A stretch of 64,000 nucleotides of DNA, taken from NCBI RefSeq assembly GCF_018129985.1, contig NZ_JAFCKT010000003.1:62001-126000 (forward strand), given 5' to 3'. Both the position numbers and the translations under genes were made by a program. This DNA comes from Bradyrhizobium sp. SZCCT0148. GTDB taxonomy: Bacteria; Pseudomonadota; Alphaproteobacteria; Rhizobiales; Xanthobacteraceae. Positions 51,347-60,692 of this stretch are shown here, piece after piece. Positions within the stretch are counted from its first letter, which is position 1. Each line of letters starts with the position of its first letter. A model generated the notes under the pieces. It was given only the letters and a program-made list of their open reading frames with translations, was not told the origin of the DNA and searched no databases.

Positions 51347-52021
51347 TTGGTCGAGACGCGCGAACTCAAGCTCGACATCGAACGCGTCGGTACGGTCTCG
51401 GCGCTCCTGACGCGGCCGGACCATGCACGCGCCTGCTACGTGCTGGCGCACGGTGCCGGCGCCGGCATGCGGCATTCATTCATGGAGAAGGTCACAGCCG
51501 GTCTCGCCGATCGCGGCATTGCGACGTTCCGCTTCAACTTCCCCTATATGGAAAGGAAGCAGGGGCGTCCCGACCAGCCCGCGGTCGCGCACGCCGCCAT
51601 CCGCGCGGCGGCGGCGGAGGCGGCGAGACTGTGTCCGGGGGTGACGCTGGTTGCCGGCGGCAAGTCGTTCGGCGGACGCATGACCTCGCAGGCGCAGTCG
51701 AAGGCGCCGCTGCCCGACGTGAAAGGGCTCGCCTTCCTCGGTTTCCCCCTGCATGCCGCCAAGAAGCCGTCATCCGAGCGGGCCGAGCATCTCGCCGGCA
51801 TCGCGATCCCCATGCTGTTCCTCCAGGGAACGCGCGACGAGCTTGCCGATCTCGGCCATCTCAAGCCGGTCATCGCGTCACTCGGCCCAAAGGCGACGCT
51901 CCACGAGGTCGAAGGCGGCGATCACTCGTTCGCGGTGCTTAAAAAATCCGGCCGCAGCAACGAAGAGGCGCTCACCGAGGTGCTCGATACGCTTGCGGCG
52001 TGGATCGACGATCTCGCCTGA
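51347..52021 (+). CDS. alpha/beta family hydrolase (Tex30/KANL3-like)
   Basis: The 224-residue protein begins (TTG at 51347) ahead of ETRELKLDIERV. It has AHGAGAGMRHSFMEKVTAGL (about 30-49), FRFNFPYMERKQGRPD and the nucleophile GGKSFGGRMTSQ (Ser about 104). Late acid and His positions are GTRDELADLG and EGGDHSFAVL. This is the KANL3/Tex30 family of small bacterial hydrolases of unknown substrate. No ATG is available in frame before the hydrophobic strand. The start is therefore tentative. Confidence 0.75.
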   Translation: MVETRELKLDIERVGTVSALLTRPDHARACYVLAHGAGAGMRHSFMEKVTAGLADRGIATFRFNFPYMERKQGRPDQPAVAHAAIRAAAAEAARLCPGVTLVAGGKSFGGRMTSQAQSKAPLPDVKGLAFLGFPLHAAKKPSSERAEHLAGIAIPMLFLQGTRDELADLGHLKPVIASLGPKATLHEVEGGDHSFAVLKKSGRSNEEALTEVLDTLAAWIDDLA

Positions 52022-52024
52022 ACC

Positions 52025-52999
52025 TCACGCCGCATACAACCCCTTGTCCCGCGCCTTCTGGATCGCGAGCGCCGCGATCAGGTCGAGCGTCGGTGTCGAC
52101 AGGCCGGCGGTGCGCGCGAAGGCGGCAGGCGCTTTCACCAGCACGTCGATCTCCATGGCGCGGCCGAGCTCGTAATCCTGCAGCAGCGACGGCTTGTGGT
52201 TGGGGGCGGGGCCGCTGCGCGTCACGCGCTTGACCTCGGGGATGAAATGCTGGGCGATGTCATTGGCCTCGTTCAGCATGCGCGGAATGACCTCGGCGAA
52301 CGCCGGGTCGTCGCGCACGCCGCGCGCGGTCTGCCCGGTCAGCAGGCACAACACCGACAGTGACATGTTGATCAGCAGCTTCGACCAGATCGCCTCGCGG
52401 ATTTCGGCGACCGGCGGAGACTCCAGCCGCGCGTCGTTGAACACGTTGCGCAGCTTGGTGATGCGCTCGCTATTGCGATCGTCGCATTCGCCGATCAGCA
52501 AGCGGTTGCGATCCGGCGTCCGGTTCTGCACCACGCCGGGTGCGGTCACCTCGTTGGAGGAGAAGACGACGCCGCCGATGATCCGCTCCTTCGGAATGCA
52601 GGCGCGCAAACGTCCGCCGGGGTCGAGGAAGGACACGTCCGGCGGTGTCGGGTGCCGCGGCGGCAGGCCGATCCCGTACCACCAGGGAATACCGTTCTGG
52701 GCAAAGACGATCGCGGTGTCGTCCTGAAGCAGCGGTTTGAGGCTGGCGACCAGTCCCGTCAGCGCGGTCGCCTTCAGCGTCGAGATCACCACGTCCTGCG
52801 GGCCGAGCTGGGCCGGATCGCCCGAGGCGTTCACCTTGGCGGAGACCTCGGAATCGCCGACGCGCAGTTTGAGGCCATTGGCCCGGACCGCCTCCAGATG
52901 CGCCCCCCGCATCACGCATGAAACGTCATGACCGGCGCGCGCCAGCCGGACCGCGATGTGGCTGCCGACGGCGCCCGCGCCGAAAATGCAGATACGCAT
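52025..52999 (-). CDS. ketopantoate reductase family protein (second paralogue)
   Basis: The 324-residue protein has ICIFGAGAVGSHIAVRLARA (about 3-22), STLKATAL, VFAQNGIPWWYGIG (about 98-111) and IWSKLLINMSLSVLCLLTGQ with the catalytic Lys. It ends SLLQDYELGRAMEIDVLVKA. It differs from the 35634 gene in the WWYG insertion and in the TLKA loop, so the substrate is likely a different 2-oxo acid. Its frame is open far upstream, but only the ATG at 52999 precedes the Rossmann strand. It converges on the hydrolase gene. Confidence 0.87.
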   Translation of the reverse strand: MRICIFGAGAVGSHIAVRLARAGHDVSCVMRGAHLEAVRANGLKLRVGDSEVSAKVNASGDPAQLGPQDVVISTLKATALTGLVASLKPLLQDDTAIVFAQNGIPWWYGIGLPPRHPTPPDVSFLDPGGRLRACIPKERIIGGVVFSSNEVTAPGVVQNRTPDRNRLLIGECDDRNSERITKLRNVFNDARLESPPVAEIREAIWSKLLINMSLSVLCLLTGQTARGVRDDPAFAEVIPRMLNEANDIAQHFIPEVKRVTRSGPAPNHKPSLLQDYELGRAMEIDVLVKAPAAFARTAGLSTPTLDLIAALAIQKARDKGLYAA

Positions 53000-53149
53000 G
53001 ATGATTCCCTGGTCCCAAACTGTCGCCCGGCGCCACCATGACACAAGCCGCCATGCGATGGGCGCGACCGCCCCACGCTGGAAAGATATGGATCGGGATG
53101 CGTTGCCTCGGCCATAGTGCAGGGCAAACAATGACCGGAGGGATCGCCG

Positions 53150-53953
53150 ATGACTGCCAGCCCCGTGGTGTGGACCCTTGACGAGCGAGGGGTTGCAACC
53201 GTCACCTTGAACCGGCCGGAGGTCAACAACGCCTATGACGGCGCGCTGATCGCGGGTGTGCTTGCGGCGATGGACGATCTCGGCAAGAAGCCCAATTTGC
53301 GCGTCGTCGTGCTCAAGGGCAACGGCAAGCACTTTCAGGCCGGTGCCGACCTGAAATGGATCAACGGCGTGCGGCCGCAATCGGTCGAGGTCAACGAGGC
53401 GGCCTCGCGCGCGACCTTCGAGGCGGTGCAACGGCTCAACACCCTGCCGATCCCGACGGTCGCTTTGGTGCAGGGCGGCTGCTTCGGTGGCGGCACCGGT
53501 GTGATCGCAGGCTGCGATGTCGTGATCGCCGCGGACAACGCCCTGTTCTCGATCACCGAGGTGCGCTGGGGCCTGACGGCCGCGATCATCATCCCGCAGC
53601 TTTGCGATGCCATCGGCGTGCGCCAGGTCCGCCGCTACGCACTGACCGGTGAACGTTTCGGTGCCGAGGACGCCCGCCGCATCGGCCTGGTCCATGAGGT
53701 GGTGCCGCTCGCCGATCTCGAAGCCGCCGGCGCCAAGGTGGTCGAGCAACTGCTCGCCAACGGGCCGGAGGCGATGGCTGAAACCAAGCGCCTCGCGCTG
53801 GAGAGCTCGTTCGGCGGCATGGCGGTGGACGATGCCGCCTACACGCGGCTCGTCCAGCTGCATTCGCTCAAGCGCCAGAGCGCGGAAGCGGCGGAGGGTC
53901 TGGCCTCGTTTGCGGAAAAGCGGGCGGGGAACTGGGGCGGCGGGAAACGCTGA
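53150..53953 (+). CDS. enoyl-CoA hydratase/isomerase family protein
   Basis: The 267-residue crotonase has GNGKHFQAGADLKWINGV (about 60-77) and VQGGCFGGGTGVIAGCDVVI (about 107-126). ITEVRWGLTAAIIIPQLCDA keeps the first catalytic Glu, while the second position is not acidic. This pattern resembles methylglutaconyl-CoA hydratase-like members. The ATG at 53150 follows GGAGGGATCG. It is divergent from the PanE-like gene and about 120 nt upstream of the FAD oxidoreductase gene. Confidence 0.85.
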   Translation: MTASPVVWTLDERGVATVTLNRPEVNNAYDGALIAGVLAAMDDLGKKPNLRVVVLKGNGKHFQAGADLKWINGVRPQSVEVNEAASRATFEAVQRLNTLPIPTVALVQGGCFGGGTGVIAGCDVVIAADNALFSITEVRWGLTAAIIIPQLCDAIGVRQVRRYALTGERFGAEDARRIGLVHEVVPLADLEAAGAKVVEQLLANGPEAMAETKRLALESSFGGMAVDDAAYTRLVQLHSLKRQSAEAAEGLASFAEKRAGNWGGGKR

Positions 53954-54078
53954 ACGTCGACAGCCGCGGCAGAATGTCGATGCTGCGATAGACTACGTCG
54001 TCGTCTTGTCGCATCTGGCCGAGGCGAGCCGGGCGAATCCAGCCTTGGGCGAGCAAGAGATTTGGGAAGAAACGCGCC

Positions 54079-55443
54079 ATGCGGACCACGACGATCGAAG
54101 AACCGGCGCGTCACGTGCCGCTCTATGGCGAATACGAAGTCGTCGTGCTCGGCGGCGGCCCGGCCGGGATCGTCGCGGCGGCCTCAGCGGCGCGCGCGGG
54201 ACGAAAGACCCTTCTGATCGAGCGCTACGGCTTTCTCGGCGGCATGGGCACCGCTGCAGGTGTCACAAACTTTTGCGGCCTGCATGGCAATGTCCATGGC
54301 GAGCATCGTCGCCTCGTGCAGGGCATGGCGTCCGAGTTACTGGCGCGGATCGATCGGCTCAACGGCCTGAACGCGCCGCACCTGATCCTCGGCAAGGTCT
54401 TTGCGCAGGCCTACGATACCGCGGCCTACAAGATCGCGGCGGATCAACTGCTGGCGAGCCACAAGGTGCACATTCTCTTCCACGCGCTCGGCGCAGGCGT
54501 GGTGATGGGCAAGAACAACCGCATCGACGCGCTGATGGTGGAGACCAAGGCCGGACGGCAGGCGGTGCGATCAGAGATATTCATCGATTGCTCCGGCGAC
54601 GGCGATCTCGCCGTCTGGGCCGGTGCGCCGTTCGACATCGGCGATGCGCACGGCCATCCGATGTATCCCTCGATGATGCTCCGTCTCAATGGCATCGACC
54701 CCGACAAGGCCGGCGATGCCTGGCGCACCATCCCGCAATTGATGGAAAAGGCGCTTGCCGCCGGCACCCACACATTCCCGCGCAAGAGCGCGATCGTAAG
54801 GCCGCAGAAATCCGGCATCGAATGGCGGGTGAACTTCACGCAAGTGGCGCGCGAGGACGGCCACGCCATCAACGGCGTCGAGCCCGACGATCTCACCCGC
54901 GGCGAGATCGAGGGCCGCAAGCAGGCGCTCGCCGCCTTCGAATTCCTGCGCACCGTACCGGGGTTTGAAAAATCCTACATCGTCGATTTGCCGCCGCAGC
55001 TCGGCATTCGCGAGACCCGCCGCATCAAGGGCGGCTACCAGCTCAGCGGCGAGGACGTACTCGGCTGCGCCTCCTTCGAGGACTCCATCGGCGTCAATGG
55101 CTGGCCGATCGAGGCTCACGTTCCCGGCGACGTCGTCTTCACCTTCCCGCCGATCCCGGAATCGCGCGGCTATAACGAGCTGCCGTACCGGATGCTGGTG
55201 CCCGAAGGTGTCGACAATCTGCTGGTCGCCGGCCGCTGCGCCTCGATGACCCACGAGGGCCAGTCCGCGGCGCGGGTCTCGGGGGCCTGCTTTGCGATGG
55301 GCGAGGCGGCCGGTTCCGCCGCTGCATTGGCGCTCTCCGGAAACCGAATTCCACGCGACATCCCCATTGAAAAGTTGCAGGAAACGTTGAAACAACAGGG
55401 TGTCTTCATCGGACGGGACCAGCCGGTACCCGAAGGCATGTAA
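54079..55443 (+). CDS. FAD-dependent oxidoreductase (FAD_oxidored family)
   Basis: The 454-residue protein has the dinucleotide loop EVVVLGGGPAGIVAAASAAR (about 20-39) and LIERYGFLGGMGTAAGVTNF (about 46-65). IDCSGDGDLAVWAG (about 170-183) is typical of the PF12831 family. C-terminal NLLVAGRCASMTHEGQSAAR and GEAAGSAAALAL complete the FAD domain. Its substrate is unknown; homologues often lie beside transporters for aromatic or N-containing compounds. It is followed at 36 nt by the binding-protein gene. Confidence 0.85.
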   Translation: MRTTTIEEPARHVPLYGEYEVVVLGGGPAGIVAAASAARAGRKTLLIERYGFLGGMGTAAGVTNFCGLHGNVHGEHRRLVQGMASELLARIDRLNGLNAPHLILGKVFAQAYDTAAYKIAADQLLASHKVHILFHALGAGVVMGKNNRIDALMVETKAGRQAVRSEIFIDCSGDGDLAVWAGAPFDIGDAHGHPMYPSMMLRLNGIDPDKAGDAWRTIPQLMEKALAAGTHTFPRKSAIVRPQKSGIEWRVNFTQVAREDGHAINGVEPDDLTRGEIEGRKQALAAFEFLRTVPGFEKSYIVDLPPQLGIRETRRIKGGYQLSGEDVLGCASFEDSIGVNGWPIEAHVPGDVVFTFPPIPESRGYNELPYRMLVPEGVDNLLVAGRCASMTHEGQSAARVSGACFAMGEAAGSAAALALSGNRIPRDIPIEKLQETLKQQGVFIGRDQPVPEGM

Positions 55444-55479
55444 ACGAACAGCAAGATAACCGACGGCGGAGGAAGCAGG

Positions 55480-56484
55480 ATGATCGGAATTGCGCGGTTC
55501 GCGGCAGCCAGTCTTTTGGCGATCATGGCGATGGGGGCAGCCCACGCCGAGGATGCGCTGAAGGCCAGGATCGGCGTGCTCCGTCTGTCCTCCTCCGCGC
55601 CGGTCTTCATCGCGCAGGACAAGGGCTACTTTCGCGAAGCCGGCCTCGAGGTCGAGCTGAAATTCTTTGACGCGGCACAGCCGATCGCAGTCGCCACCAC
55701 GTCGGGCGACGTCGATTTCGGCATCACCGCCTTCACCGCCGGTCTCTACAATCTCGCCGGCAAGGGCACACTGAAGGTGATCGGCGGCATGAGCCGCGAG
55801 AAGGCCGGTTATCCCCTGATCGGATATTTCGCCAGCAACAATGCCTACGCGGCCGGATTGAAGACGCCGAAGGACCTCGCGGGCAAACGCGTGGCGATGA
55901 CGCAGGTCGGCTCCTCCTTCCACTATTCGCTCGGCCTGCTCGCCGACAAATACGGCTTCAAGCTCGCGGACGTGAAGATCGTGCCGCTGCAATCGCTGTC
56001 CAATGCCGCCGCCGCGCTGAAGGGCGAGACAGTCGATGCGGCGCTGCTGCCGATCTCGACGGCGCGAAAGCTCACCGACGAAGGCGGCGCGAAGTTCCTG
56101 GGTTGGGTCGGCGACGAAACGCCGTGGCAGCTGGGTGCGGTGTTTGCCTCGCCGAAGACGCTGACCAACAAGGCGCTGGTGACGAAGCTGCTCGGCGTCT
56201 TGGCCAAGGCGGACCGAGAATATCACGACGTGATCCTCGCCGCGATGAAGGACGGTGTCGCGCCGATCAACGAGCAGACAAAGCCGCTGCTGGAGATCAT
56301 CGCGAAGTACACCAACCTCCCGGTCGAGCAGGTGGTCGGCAATTGCGCCTATATCGATCCCGACGGCAAGCTGGACGTGAAGAACGTCGACAACCAGATC
56401 AAATGGCTGCAGGAGCAGGGCTTCGTCGACAAGGGCTTTGACGCGAACGCGATCATCGCGAAGGACTACGTGAAGGCGGATTGA
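55480..56484 (+). CDS. ABC transporter substrate-binding protein (NitT/TauT, NMT1-like)
   Basis: The 334-residue periplasmic protein has a signal peptide (FAAASLLAIMAMGAAHA, cleavage near residue 23). The NMT1/SsuA-like fold opens RIGVLRLSSSAPVFIAQDKG YFREAGLEVELKFFD over about 30-65. PKDLAGKRVAMTQVGSSFHY is the mid-domain signature. It is the receptor for the adjacent ATPase and permease. The ligand is not known; gene context suggests an aromatic acid (inference). Confidence 0.9.
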   Translation: MIGIARFAAASLLAIMAMGAAHAEDALKARIGVLRLSSSAPVFIAQDKGYFREAGLEVELKFFDAAQPIAVATTSGDVDFGITAFTAGLYNLAGKGTLKVIGGMSREKAGYPLIGYFASNNAYAAGLKTPKDLAGKRVAMTQVGSSFHYSLGLLADKYGFKLADVKIVPLQSLSNAAAALKGETVDAALLPISTARKLTDEGGAKFLGWVGDETPWQLGAVFASPKTLTNKALVTKLLGVLAKADREYHDVILAAMKDGVAPINEQTKPLLEIIAKYTNLPVEQVVGNCAYIDPDGKLDVKNVDNQIKWLQEQGFVDKGFDANAIIAKDYVKAD

Positions 56485-56500
56485 GAGTAGAACGCAGACG

Positions 56501-57266
<766 letters not shown>

Positions 57267-57274
<8 letters not shown>

Positions 57275-58088
57275 TCGCGCGGCGACTGAGATTGCGAAGG
57301 GCGGGGTGACGCGGCGCGTGCGGTTTCGCGGCGCCGGCTTCGTGCCCGCGAGCAGTCGCTATGGCGGCTGGATCGCGCTCGCTCTGGTCATCGCGATCTG
57401 GCAAGCGGCGGGCAGCATCGGTCTCGTCAATGCGCTATTTCTGCCGACGCCCGCTGCAATCGTCCGCGCGATCTATCGGCTCGCGATCTCAGGTGCGCTC
57501 TGGCAGCATCTCTCGGCATCGCTGCTGCGCATCGGCGTCGGCTGGCTGCTCGGGACGGCCGCCGGCGTCGTCGTCGGCTTCGCCATCGGCCTGTCGCGGA
57601 TGGCGCGGAGTGTCGGCATTACCTTCATCTCGGCGCTGTTCCCGATCCCGAAGATCGCACTGCTGCCGCTCCTGATCCTCTGGCTCGGCATCGGCGAAGA
57701 GCCGAAGATCGCGACCATCGCGCTCGGGGTGTTCTTCTCGACCGCGATCTCGGTCTATAGCGGCGTCGACGCTGTGCCGCGCAATCTCATCCGCATGGCG
57801 CAGAGTTTCAACGTTCCGTTCGCCACCATCGTTCGCAGGGTGATCTGGCCCGGCGCGCTGCCCGCGATCCTCGCCGGCTTCCGCATCACCGCATCCGTCG
57901 CGCTGCTGCTCGTCGTCAGCGCCGAGATGATCGGCGCGCAATACGGCATCGGCGCCTTCGTGCTGCAGGCCGGCAATCTGATGCAGACCGATCAGCTGCT
58001 GGCGGGCGTGGTGATCCTGTCGGTGTTCGGGCTGGCGGTGGGGAAGGTGATCGGCTGGCTGGAGACGCGGTTGCTGCACTGGCGGTAG
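57267..58088 (+). CDS. ABC transporter permease (NitT/TauT type)
   Basis: The 273-residue membrane protein has five to six helices, with IALALVIAIWQAAGSIGLVN at about 40-59. The cytoplasmic coupling region TAISVYSGVDAVPRNLIRMA QSFNVPFATIVRRVIWPGAL (about 162-201) is the BPD_transp_1 EAA loop. The ATG at 57267 overlaps the ATPase stop. Together the three genes make a complete importer. Confidence 0.93.
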
Positions 58089-58100
58089 CCGTATCCCATG

Positions 58101-58224
58101 TCGTCATGCCCGGGCTTGTCCCGCCTGCGCGGCCGAAGCCGCTTCGGCGCGGCGGAAGCCCGGGCATCCACGTTCTTGTATCGGACGTGAGGCGTGGATG
58201 GCCGGGTCAAGCCCGGCCTTGACG
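58101..58224. repeat. long REP-like inverted repeat (GTCATGCCCGGGCTTGTCCC type)
   Basis: TCGTCATGCCCGGGCTTGTC and GGGTCAAGCCCGGCCTTGAC are complementary ends. The interior contains CATCCACG...CGTGGATG and a GC hairpin CCGAAGCCGCTTCGG. It separates the convergent permease and dioxygenase genes. Confidence 0.65.
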
Positions 58225-58244
58225 AACGATAGACCGGTGGCCCG

Positions 58245-59285
58245 TTACGCGTTGCCGCGATCCTCGCGAAAAAGATCCAGCTTCTGCTGCACGGGCCGAT
58301 CCGAGAAGCTGAACAGCACGGCGTCCTCATCCGCCTCATGCGTGACCCAGTGCCAGCTCGGCACCACGAACAGATCGCGCGGACCCCATTCGAAAACGGC
58401 GTCGCCGATGCGGCTGCGGCCCTTACCCTCGATCGGGCAGAACACGGTGGCGTCGGTCGAGCGATAGCGCGCGGTCTTGAATCCTTTCGGCAGCAGCTGG
58501 ATGAACGTGCCGATGGTCGGCATCGCGAAATCGCCGGTCTCGGGATTGCTGAACTTCAGCTTCAACCCGTGGCAGGCATCCCAGTCCTGGCTCGTGCGAG
58601 CCTTCTCCAGCGCTTCGCGGGTGTAGGCATAGGGATAGCTGAAGATCGGCGAGGTCTTCGAACTGCGCTTGACGTCGATCGGCAGCAGATTGTGGCCGTA
58701 GCGCGCAAAGCTGTCGCCGGCGGGCTTCGTGATCTTCTGCTGGTCTTCCTTCGAGCCTTCCGCGAACGAGCAGTCGAAGAACTGCACCAGGGGAATGTCA
58801 AGGCCGTCGAGCCAGAACATCGGCTGATCGGTCTCGTTGGAGTGATCGTGCCAGGTCATCGACGGCGTGATGATGAAATCGCCTTGCTCCATCGCGGTGC
58901 GCTCGCCGTCCACGGCGGTGTGGGCGCCTTTGCCTTCCAGCACGAAGCGCAGCGCCGACTGGCTGTGCCGGTGCGCCGGCGCGACGTCGCCGGGCACCAC
59001 CATCTGCACGCCGGCATAGAGCGAGGTCGTGATCTTGGACTGGCCGCGCAAGCCGGGATTCTCCAGCACCAGCACGCGCCGCTCGGCTTCCTTGGCGGTG
59101 ATCAGTCGGCCCGCCTCCGTCATATAGTCGCGGATGACGTCGAATTTCCAGAGGTGCGGTCGGCAGGCGCTCTTCGGCTCCGGCGTGATCAGATCGCTCA
59201 TCACCGTCCACAGCGCGGTGAGGTTTTCGCCGTCGATCTTCTTGTAGAAGGCCTCGCGTTCCGGCGTCTTGGTCACGGCTTCCAT
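58245..59285 (-). CDS. gtdA: gentisate 1,2-dioxygenase
   Basis: The 346-residue bicupin has the iron site APAHRHSQSALRFVLEGKGA (about 101-120; His-x-His) with ITPSMTWHDHSNE (about 138-150). The second cupin half ends EWGPRDLFVVPSWHWVTHEA. Length and motifs match the GDO family, which opens the gentisate ring between C1 and C2 to give maleylpyruvate. The downstream isomerase gene is divergent. A putative promoter and operator overlap are found upstream (59311-59344). Fumarylpyruvate hydrolase is not in this window. Confidence 0.93.
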   Translation of the reverse strand: MEAVTKTPEREAFYKKIDGENLTALWTVMSDLITPEPKSACRPHLWKFDVIRDYMTEAGRLITAKEAERRVLVLENPGLRGQSKITTSLYAGVQMVVPGDVAPAHRHSQSALRFVLEGKGAHTAVDGERTAMEQGDFIITPSMTWHDHSNETDQPMFWLDGLDIPLVQFFDCSFAEGSKEDQQKITKPAGDSFARYGHNLLPIDVKRSSKTSPIFSYPYAYTREALEKARTSQDWDACHGLKLKFSNPETGDFAMPTIGTFIQLLPKGFKTARYRSTDATVFCPIEGKGRSRIGDAVFEWGPRDLFVVPSWHWVTHEADEDAVLFSFSDRPVQQKLDLFREDRGNA

Positions 59286-59310
59286 GGCGGCGCTCCCGTT
59301 CGTTTTGTTG

Positions 59311-59334
59311 ATTGACAGTATACTGACGATCTAG
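59311..59334. promoter_or_regulatory. putative MarR operator, copy 1 (CAGTATACTG palindrome)
   Basis: The block ATTGACAGTATACT, then GACGATCTAG, matches 63456-63479 at 22 of 24 positions. CAGTATACTG (59316-59325) is a perfect palindrome. It overlaps the -10 box of the dioxygenase promoter and precedes maiA-marR. Confidence 0.65.
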
Positions 59335-59344
59335 GTAGCGTCAA
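59317..59344 (-). promoter_or_regulatory. putative gentisate dioxygenase promoter
   Basis: On the minus strand TTGACG (59339-59344) and TATACT (59317-59322) are 16 nt apart, about 30 nt before the start codon. The -10 box lies within the palindrome. Confidence 0.55.
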
Positions 59345-59374
59345 TGTGACGACAAGAATGTAAGGGAGGGTCCG

Positions 59375-60007
59375 ATGAAGCTGCATGGCTATTTCCGCTC
59401 CAGCGCCGCCTATCGGGTGCGGATCGCGCTGAACCTGAAAGGCCTCGGGGCCGAGCATCTGCCGCATCATTTGCGCAAGGGCGAGCAATGTGCGCCCGCC
59501 TATCTCGCCATCAATCCGCAAGGCCTCGTGCCCGCGCTGGAGGATGATGCGGGTGTGGTGCTGACCCAATCGGTCGCGATCATCGAATGGCTCGACGAGA
59601 CCCATCCCCATCCGCCGCTGCTGCCGCAGGATCCGCTGCGCCGCGCCAAGGTGAGGGCGTTCGCGCTGGCGATCGCCTGCGACACCCATCCGGTGCAGAA
59701 TTTGAAAGTACTGGCGCGGCTGCGCGAGCTCGGGCTGGCCGAAGACAAGGTCCAGGACTGGGCGGCGTGGGTCAACCGCGAGGGATTGTCGGCCTGCGAG
59801 ACGCTGATCAAGGGCGAGCCCGGGCCGTTCTGCTTCGGTGATGCACCGACGCTCGCCGATCTCTGCCTGGTGCCGCAGTTCGCCAATGCGCGCCGCTTCG
59901 GCGTGGATGTCTCGGCTTATCCGCGCCTGCTGCAGGCGGAAGCGGCAGCAAAGGCGCTGCCGGCCTTCGCCGATGCCGCACCGGAGAAGCAGCCCGATGC
60001 CGAGTAA
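59375..60007 (+). CDS. maiA: maleylacetoacetate/maleylpyruvate isomerase (zeta-class GST)
   Basis: The 210-residue protein has the zeta-GST active site YFRSSAAYRVRIALNLKG (SSxxxR, about 5-22) and INPQGLVPALEDDAGVVLTQ S (about 49-69). The C-terminal domain is all-helical, with LGLAEDK..W.AWVNREGL. In this context the substrate is likely maleylpyruvate from gentisate, isomerised to fumarylpyruvate using glutathione. Maleylacetoacetate is the alternative. It has a GGGAGG ribosome site and overlaps the MarR gene by 11 nt. Confidence 0.9.
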   Translation: MKLHGYFRSSAAYRVRIALNLKGLGAEHLPHHLRKGEQCAPAYLAINPQGLVPALEDDAGVVLTQSVAIIEWLDETHPHPPLLPQDPLRRAKVRAFALAIACDTHPVQNLKVLARLRELGLAEDKVQDWAAWVNREGLSACETLIKGEPGPFCFGDAPTLADLCLVPQFANARRFGVDVSAYPRLLQAEAAAKALPAFADAAPEKQPDAE

Positions 60008-60509
60008 GGCTTCTCCTCCCATTACGATCGATGCGGTCTATGCCGCGCCGGGCTATCTGTTCCGGCGCATGCAGCAGATCGCGGTCTCGATCTTCATGGA
60101 GGAGTGCAAGGCGTTCGACCTGACCCCGGTGCAATATGCGGCGCTGATCGCGATCCACACCCATCCCGGCATCGACGCGACGCGGCTGTCGGCGGTGATC
60201 GCCTTCGACCGCTCCACGCTCGGCAGCGTGATCGAGCGTCTGCAGGCCAAGGACTATGTCGAACGCAAGCCGGCGCCCGAAGACAAGCGAATCAAGCTGC
60301 TCTATCTCACCAAGCCCGGCGTCGCGATCCTGCGCGAGATCATCCCCGCGGTCGAACGCGCCCAGGCGCGGATGCTGGAGCCGCTCAAGCCGGCCGATCG
60401 CAAGACGCTGATGGGTCTGATGTCGCAGCTCGTCGATCTCAACAACGAGGCCTCGCGGGTCCCGCTGCGTGCGGAAGATGCGCTGGAGCATCTGGGGAAG
60501 ACGGGGTGA
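59997..60509 (+). CDS. MarR family transcriptional regulator
   Basis: The 170-residue protein has a winged helix with PVQYAALIAIHTHPGIDATR L (about 44-64), IAFDRSTLGSVIERLQAKDY (about 68-87) and the wing ERKPAPEDKRIKLLYLT. Such regulators often bind aromatic acids or their CoA esters. The ATG at 59997 overlaps maiA and has GGAGAAG. It is the best candidate for the regulator at the CAGTATACT sites. Confidence 0.9.
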   Translation: MPSKASPPITIDAVYAAPGYLFRRMQQIAVSIFMEECKAFDLTPVQYAALIAIHTHPGIDATRLSAVIAFDRSTLGSVIERLQAKDYVERKPAPEDKRIKLLYLTKPGVAILREIIPAVERAQARMLEPLKPADRKTLMGLMSQLVDLNNEASRVPLRAEDALEHLGKTG

Positions 60510-60547
60510 GGGAAGCGAGGAAGGCGCCGCTGTTGCAAGATAGAGGT

Positions 60548-60580
60548 GTCATTCCCCGCGGAGGCGGGGAATCCAGTATG
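60548..60580. repeat. half-length intergenic inverted repeat (GTCATTCCCCGCGGAGGCGG)
   Basis: TTCCCCGC pairs with GCGGGGAA across GGAG, and ends CCAGTATGCTGCAG. It follows the MarR gene and may end its transcript. Confidence 0.5.
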
Positions 60581-60692
60581 CTGCAGCCTTATCATTTCAA
60601 TCACAACTGTTTCGGAGCTCTGGATCGCCCGCCTTCGCGGGCGATGGCCACGGTTGCGTGGCGGGTTGAGTTGCGCTACTCGCCGCGGCGCC

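Noticed and set aside
52025-53863. 612-residue form of the PanE-like protein
   Set aside because: The extra N-terminal part runs antisense to the enoyl-CoA hydratase gene; the Rossmann fold begins at the ATG at 52999.
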